From contig NC_036453.1 in NCBI RefSeq assembly GCF_002775205.1, positions 26,024,713 to 26,088,712 of the forward strand: 64,000 nt of DNA, given 5' to 3'. The notes under the pieces were generated by a model that worked only from the letters and a program-made list of their open reading frames with translations, made no database searches and was not told where the DNA came from. Positions 57,757-64,000 of the stretch are shown here, piece after piece. The DNA is from Xiphophorus maculatus (lineage: Eukaryota > Chordata > Actinopteri > Cyprinodontiformes > Poeciliidae). The position numbers and the translations under genes were made by a program. Position 1 is the stretch's first letter. Every line of letters begins with the position of its first letter.

Positions 57757-58082
57757 TTCAGAAGTTTACTTACACTCTGTGCGCAAGTGAATATTTTGAC
57801 CATATCATCACTTTTAGGCACATTTTCTGACTCCACGCTGGATAAACTCGAATTCTTAATAAATTGAAGCACAGCGGGTATTTAATGAGAAAAAAGCACA
57901 TCGTAAAATTTGAGGCCACCACAAGGCATGAATTAGTGAGATAATTTGACCTGAAAAAGAGTTTGCGAGCAAGGCTATCTACAAACCTTGTGACAAAGCT
58001 GTGGAAGAAAACGTCAATCCAAGTCATACAGTTTAAAAGGCAATGCTGCCAAATACTTAGGAAGTGACTGTAAACTTAAGAA
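57757..58082. mobile_element. Deleted Tc1-like element (second subfamily) with terminal inverted repeats
   Basis: The left end CAGAAGTTTACTTACACTCT and the right end GGAAGTGACTGTAAACTTAA are inverted in the AGTTTAC-TAC core of the salmonid/fish Tc1 subfamily. The inner text ACAAAGCTGTGGAAGAAAAC and GGCAATGCTGCCAAATACTT belongs to its 3' part. At about 326 bp the transposase is almost entirely deleted. Confidence 0.65.
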
Positions 58083-58475
58083 TTTAAAGAAAATAATAAT
58101 AATAATAATAAAAAGATCTTAGGGAAAAAAAAAGAGATCTGCCTCTCATTCTGCCATTTAACAAATAGAAATAATGTTGGTAAGCCCAACCAGCGAAGAC
58201 AGTGAGAAAAATGTTCACAGTGTGTGTAACCATTTTGGTTATGGAAAAACGTGACTGATTTATGACAGGATTTTCTTTACATCTGCATCAGGTGCTTCTC
58301 AGCAGAACCAAAACTGAAACTCAAAATCAATCCATAACACAGAGAAAAACCAAAAGTACTTTACGAATACAATAGTGTCATCCAACAGAAGTACCTGGTG
58401 GGCTCCATGTGACAGAGGAGTGACCACAGTCAGATCTTGAGGAAACGCGATGTGACGTAAAGCTCCCATGTTCTT

Positions 58476-59510
58476 ACACTGCAAAAACACGACGTCGTAC
58501 CAAGTGTTTTTGGTCAAATTTCTAGAGCAAATATCTTAGTGCACTTGAAATAAGAAAAAACTAATGTATAAGTAACTTTTCAGCAAAACATAGGAACTTA
58601 TTGAGAGTCAATAATTACATAATATTGATGAAAAAGTCCTTGTTTTATTGGCAGATTATTTCACTTAAAAAAAGGGGAAAATGTCTTGTTATAAATGAAA
58701 GAGTCTGCCAATGGATCAAGTATTCTTTCATCAATATTAAGGAATTATTGACTTAAAGCAAGCTCTTGTATCTTCCTGAAAAGTTATTTTAAGTTGGTTT
58801 TGTCTTATTTCAAGTGTGACAAGTGTTAGGATCCTATGTTTTTTGGTTGGGTTTGGGGTTTTGTTTATGTCTGTGTTCCTTACTTCCTCTTTTTTTATTT
58901 AGATCAGCTGTGATTTTGTTTTACTTTGGCTTACTTGGTTATTCTAGTTTCAGTATTTTGTGTTTCTTATTTTGGCCAGATCAGTTTTGTCCCTGTTTTT
59001 CTCTGTTCATTTCTCTGTTATTCTAGCTCATTATGTCTCTTAGGTCTTAGTTACTCATTATGTTAGATCTTTTCCCCAATCCCTAGTGTTTGCTCGCTCG
59101 CCCCCTGTCGTTTTCTCTTTCTCTCCTCAGTCTGCTGTCTGCTCTCTCCACTCACACCTGCAACCTATTTTCCATTAGCCACGGTTCTTTATTTCCGCAG
59201 TACTTAAGCTCCTCTTCTTCAGTCACTCCTTGCTGGTTCCTCTAGTTACTCCCCGTTCGTCTCTGTTGCTCCTTGTCTCTCCTTGTCTACATTTCCTTGG
59301 ATTTATTTTATTATTTGTTTTCTGCCCAGGCCTCCTGTGGATTTTGTATGTTTTTTTTTGGTCCCTTATTTTTTCATTAAATATCACCTGCACACCTTCA
59401 TTGTTCTACATTTGGATCCACCATCAACTTACAAACAAATCTTGACCCCAAGATATTTACACTAGAGACTAGACCAAATTACTCGGCAATATTTTGTGTT
59501 TTTGCAGTGT
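58476..59510. mobile_element. Palindromic MITE (ACACTGCAAAAACAC termini), split by an insertion
   Basis: The terminal repeats ACACTGCAAAAACAC (58476-58490) and GTGTTTTTGCAGTGT (59496-59510) are perfectly inverted over 15 bp. The arms continue the inversion (TTGGTCAAATTTCTAGAGCA against CACTAGAGACTAGACCAAAT; ATTGATGAAAAAG against TTTCATCAATATTAA; TTGGCAGATTATTTCACTT against GTCTGCCAATGG). The right arm is interrupted at 58824-59449 by about 625 bp of unrelated sequence, after which the arm resumes with AAGATATTTACACTAGAGAC. Confidence 0.85.
58824..59449 (+). mobile_element. LTR-like insertion nested in the MITE (possible solo LTR)
   Basis: It begins TGTTAGGATCC and ends near CTTGACCCCA, with CAAG at both junctions as a possible short duplication. 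It is pyrimidine-rich with a TACTTAAGCTCC TATA-like box at about 59200 and CATTAAAT as a possible poly(A) signal near 59380, a layout usual for fish gypsy-type LTRs. No internal coding region is present, so if it is an LTR element it is a solo LTR. Boundaries are uncertain by a few bases. Confidence 0.5.
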
Positions 59511-61540
59511 GTATTCCACAGACCTAAAGTGATGGGGTTGTAAAAAGCCCAACCGATGGTGATTTTCCTTCATCAAGGGTGGAGATGGAGTCCTCGGATC
59601 TCTCCTTGTGGACCTCAAACGTACACAGTCTTCCAAGAGAATGCTGCTTCTTGGTATAGGAAGGAAAAACATTTATGCTCATAAACACGGCTGATGGAGA
59701 CAATAGGAAGCCCACATATTTTAATATTTTGGCGATGTTACATTTCCTCTCAGTAAACTTGTTTTTTTAGATTTACGATTAAAAATATAAATCAGAAAAT
59801 AGTTTAAGAAGAACGAGGCACCCTCCTAGTGTTTTTTATGCGTTAAACAAAAGCAGAGTCTGTATATTTGCTTTGTTTAACAATTAGCTGTTCCCTAAAA
59901 GGAAGGGAAGACAAAAAAAAAAGGTCTGGAGGTTTCTGTGGGCTGGAAGTGGTGCAGACCGGAGGAACAGCTGATGGACATGCAGCTGACAGACACACGT
60001 GGCTAGTGGGACATTTAAACTTTACTGGCAGAAGAAGGCGGACTTTTATCACGCTTTTCAGGCGCTGCACCCGGCCAGCGATTAGCAGGTTATCTCCCAT
60101 CCTGCACTGCAGGCCCTGCGCAGAGACAGGAAGGAAGGCCGGCGCTGCGACTCGGTGCCTCTGAGCCACAGAGAAGAATACAGAGGGAGAGATAGACCTG
60201 GGCCCACCACAGCCATTCTGCGCCTTGGAAAAGCAAACAGGATCCCACCGACATGAGCAGCATATCAAACACAAGCCAAAGAAAGTGTTGTGTTGGGGGT
60301 TGGAGGGTGGCAGGGGGGCTTCACAGAGGGAGACACAACCACGGCTCCCTCCTATAAGCCACCAGCCACTTCAGCCCTGTCTACTCTCTTTCTGCGTTCT
60401 CTCATTTTCTTGGTTACCTCTGCAGGATTGTTGTCTGGAAGCCTCGATCGGGTTCAGGATGCACTTTTCGTGGTCTAATTCACAGATCCAAAGGAAAGAG
60501 ATTTCACGTGCCAATGTCTTTGGGATGTAAGCGCATAATGGTTGAAACAAAGGAATTGTGCAGATTCTGTTGAAAGAGGTTTCTCAGTATAATCTAAATC
60601 AAACAATGCAGACTCACTCGGTGCATGCTAATGCATTCCAAATTCAACCCTGATATCCTCTGAATGCCAAGCTCCTGCAGCCAGTCAGAGGCACCCAGCC
60701 GTCCAGCTTTCAGATGCCAGCGTTTAGCCTCTCTCCCCTTTGTTGCCTCTCCTGTTCCTTACATCTTTCTCTTTATCATGTGTCCATTTGCTTTATACTG
60801 GGTTAACTAATTGAGCAAGGCTCATTTTCGGGGGGCAATTTTTGGGAAATGGCAAGAAATGTCCTTGGGATGGCCTTGACACAGCCAAACGTACCTTCCG
60901 CCTTTCAGCAAAATTGAACAAGATGGCTATAAATCTACAAAGTTTTGTGTTCGTTCTGTCATTCACACCTTCCAGTTCAGTGTCATGAGTTGGGGCTTAT
61001 GGATTGCTTTTTTGGACAACTATTTGGTGCTGGGAATACTTCAAGAAATCTTTGGAGAGTAGACGTATTGGCTCCTCGCTAATGCAATACAGGAACCCAA
61101 AAACATTGTTCTGTAAGAAGAAAATTACAATCCATCCATTGTCCACTTGTCGTTCTATTGAAAAGCTCAGTCTGATATATTAACCAATAGAATTATTTAC
61201 ATTTTAATTATGTATAGCAGTTTGAGAGTTTAACTTCAAAAAATGTCTTAGTAACAAATTTAACCGAAGATTCAGTCAGCCGGTCTTCTTATTCATGATC
61301 GAGGGATGAAGAGACTGATGTCTGGTTCTTTAGGTTCTGACGGGCCTGCGGTTCCTCTCCTGATCCATTCTGTCTGATATCAAACAACAAACTGTGCGCC
61401 CTGAATATCGCCGACACATTTATTTTAATGCCCCTGTTAAACTTCACTGTGATTGTTTAGCCTCTGTCTTCCCACTACCGTCTGTATTTTTGCCAGAGGT
61501 TTTACTTCTAAGGACGGTGTTTTATCGGGTGGACATTTTA
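59511..61540. other. Intergenic stretch without recognisable genes
   Basis: Open frames occur (the longest is at 59843-60274 on the minus strand, 143 codons). They have no recognisable domain, no splice partners and low-complexity composition. No repeat family recognised. Confidence 0.45.
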
Positions 61541-61554
61541 AAAAGACGCGGGTT

Positions 61555-61660
61555 GATAGCAGCTCACCGCGGCTGCGTAGCAACCGTCTCTAAGCAACCG
61601 TGACAGCAGCGTCAGTTCGTGGAGGGCGGGAGAAGGTCCCGAAACGACAATTTAGCTTAC
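61555..61660. promoter_or_regulatory. CpG-containing candidate promoter with duplicated AGCAACCGT (RFX-like half-sites)
   Basis: A local CpG-rich island in AT-rich surroundings. AGCAACCGT is repeated at 61579-61587 and 61593-61601, each giving an RGYAAC half of the RFX X-box. GGCTGCGTAGCAAC (61571-61584) has a degenerate opposite half. A GGGCGGG GC-box follows at about 61625. No gene can be attached to it in the window. Confidence 0.3.
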
Positions 61661-64000
61661 CTTAATATTTTCGGTGGGTTATTTTTGTTGGTCATTATTA
61701 TTACACTTATTGTTGAGATGTGTGTGATAGGTGTGTCTATCAGACATTTATAGCAATACGGAATAAATCGCGTCCCGTGTTGGTTCAATAAGGGGAGGAC
61801 TATAGCAACATGTTATTTTAGGCTAGCTTAAGCTAACCTGAATATGTACAACTCTCTTGTTGATACACTGACATTACTTACCTTCCGCCTTTCAACCACT
61901 TTGAAAAGCTTTTCTTCGGCTCTCCAACATCTTTATCCCTCCCCCTTCCGTTTTCTGTTTTGTGCCCCGGAGGTTTTTCTGATGCCCATCTTTAGCTCCC
62001 TGTTGTCGAGGCATTACTACAATTCAAATTTAAAAGGAAAAAAAACCGCGCCTCAGGGCCGCTGCCCAAACTGCCTGTATGGGAGGAGAGAGGCGCCTAA
62101 TCAGTGCTGTTCCTCTGTTATTGATCATTTCATACACAAACAGCTGTTAAGTACTTAAAATGCTGCCTAGGAAAAAAAAATTCCCCACATCGCTTTTGCG
62201 CCCTCTCTAGTGCAGCGCCCCTATGCCTTGCATGCACTGCATACCAACTTTTTTGCGCCACTGCCAAAGCACCTGGTCAATGGCCGCCTCTCCAATGCAC
62301 TTTTGGAACCTGTTCTGTTCGGAAAACATTCATGCATTTGAGAAAACTCTCCAAGGCTGGCGTCCATTAACCTGCCCTGCCTCAGCAGCACAACAGGCCC
62401 CAAGCAGCACACGTTGATGGCGATATGCATTGCAACTCTCCTGATGTGCGTTTCCCTTAACAACGCTTCATGGCAGTAAGTCTTACACCCTTGGAAAGCC
62501 TTTTCATTTCTCTTTAAACGGTGCCACATTTATAAGAGAATTGTATTTGTTGGTGGAGCAGCAGAGTACGTGGGTTGTGCCAATGAAAATCTTGTCAAAT
62601 CCTCTCTGCCAATTCTAACCACAGCTTCTAACCAACAGCTTCTTCTGCTGTTGACTCTTGTTTTGTGTCGCTTTTTTTTGAGGGGGGGCTGGATAATTGA
62701 GGTTTGAAATTGGCTGTCAACAATTTATTCATTTAGCAAACAGGGACCTCTGTAATTCACGGAAGAGCCAACAGCCCGCCACCTCCTACTCGTGCCGCAC
62801 ACCAACGTATAGTCGCACGCTGCTGTGGGAGTAGGTCCCATCATTTGACGCAAGTCAGCCAGCGTGGCTGGGTATCATTTCTGGCGCAAACAGCATGCAC
62901 AATCTGATCCCCATAGTGCTGACTGGTGTAAATAATTCTTCAAGTAGTTCGACGTCTGTTGGCTATGCTTTTATTTTGAAGTGCTTCCTTTTATTTTGAA
63001 GGAGGTTGGTGCCGTTTCTTTTCTTCTTCCTGACGTTTGTCTGTTGATCTGTTTTCCGTTTGCTGTTTGAAGCGGAGCGGCAGTCATTGATGATGTGAGT
63101 AGTGATATTAGTTATGTTACATAAATAGGTGGATGTTAATTAACTTCTGACAGCGTTGCTTAGCTGCTGGTATATTTCTATAGTTTTTCAATGTCTGTTT
63201 TACTCTTAATGGTTGTGATTTAGTATCGAAATTATCTTTATATTTAACTGTTAGTCTTGAGATTTGGGCAGTTAGAGCCAGATTGATTCCAGGTACTATT
63301 CTGCATCATTCAAATTTAAGCAACACTTTACAAAGGGAATTACTGCGGATGTTTTAGGTCTGTTTACTCACTTGTGTTAATTTTTATATTTATATTATCG
63401 CAACAGTAAGTTGGAACTCTTATTTATTATTTCTGCATTTTCAGAAACTGCTTCACTATATATGCAGCGTTGTAAACGACAGTTCTTCAGTAAACCCATT
63501 TAAACATCTGATGACCAGCGTGCTTTCTGACTGAAGCCCTGTAGTGGTCAGTTAAGCAAATCCAACAACGGAGGTCAAAATCCTCAACAAGTGGCGTTGA
63601 GGTCAAGCCTTGCCATCTTCTCCACTTTGGAGAAAATGGTAGCCTTTGATTAATCTTGGAGGATAGACTCTGGTTCCTAAGAATGGAGGCATGGGATTGC
63701 TCCAGTGGTGGTAATCCTTGTTATTATTATTATTATTATTAGTGAAAGGAGTGGCGCTCCATATCATCAGACTTCCTCCACCAAAAATCAAGCTCAACTC
63801 AGCTGCCGACCCACAAATTCATGCTTCTTATCTAAGGGAGAGAAACAGGCTTTTCAATTGTATTGAGATTTCTTGCCAAAAAAAGTCTACCAAGCACAAA
63901 TTTCCTCGCTTCTTCTTGTGCTATATTTGCTTGGGTCTTTTTTAAATAATCAAATTAATCAATTTTAGTCAAAAAAATGTCAAAACTTTGTAAAAATTAC
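61661..64000. other. Right-edge intergenic stretch
   Basis: No supported gene. It contains a (TTA)n microsatellite at 63720-63741 and pieces that look repetitive (GCGCCCCTATGCC-type words near 62210-62270). No complete element can be delimited. Confidence 0.45.
63720..63741. repeat. (TTA)n microsatellite
   Basis: Seven uninterrupted TTA units. Confidence 0.9.

Noticed and set aside
59843..60274. 143-codon minus-strand open frame in the downstream spacer
   Set aside because: No known domain, no conserved-looking stretch, no consistent neighbouring exons; a plus-strand frame overlaps it equally well.
62221..62529. 102-codon minus-strand open frame
   Set aside because: No recognisable family; the stretch has repeat-like words and no splice support.

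Overview
The window is nuclear DNA of a ray-finned fish, most likely a percomorph teleost. Genes are split into short exons with GT-AG introns. The spacers and introns carry teleost-type repeats: tRNA-derived SINEs ending in an AATAAAGGCCACT-type 3' end, decayed Tc1/mariner copies, hAT-like MITEs and 5'-truncated LINEs. Species-level assignment is not possible from the sequence alone.

Five protein-coding genes can be read exon by exon with consistent splice phase. From left to right they are ZZEF1 (minus strand; only the first 9 coding exons are inside the window, 1-6286), CYB5D2/neuferricin (plus, 6882-8750), ANKFY1/Rabankyrin-5 (minus, 25 coding exons, 10461-25207), UBE2G1 (minus, 5 coding exons plus a probable 3'UTR exon, 31048-36852) and SPNS3 (plus, 12 coding exons, 42243-52719). 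Order and orientation match my knowledge of the human 17p13.2 block ZZEF1-CYB5D2-ANKFY1-UBE2G1-SPNS3. ZZEF1 and CYB5D2 are head to head over a 595-bp GC-rich, NRF1-site-containing promoter. CYB5D2 and ANKFY1 are tail to tail. UBE2G1 and SPNS3 diverge from a 5.4-kb spacer.

The genes do not form one pathway. ANKFY1 is a Rab5/PI3P endosomal trafficking effector, UBE2G1 a ubiquitin-conjugating enzyme, SPNS3 a spinster-type MFS lipid transporter, CYB5D2 a membrane-associated haem-binding protein, and ZZEF1 a large EF-hand/DOC/ZZ histone-reader-like protein. The last 11 kb (53-64 kb) shows no convincing gene. It holds a decayed LINE, Tc1 remnants, a palindromic MITE split by an LTR-like insertion, and one short CpG-containing stretch with RFX-like half-sites that could be a promoter.

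I found no evidence for a novel multi-gene system. The most interesting items are the bidirectional promoter, several cleanly bounded or nested mobile elements in SPNS3 introns and downstream, a short 3'UTR intron in UBE2G1, and a MITE between the convergent CYB5D2 and ANKFY1 ends that could supply poly(A) signals.
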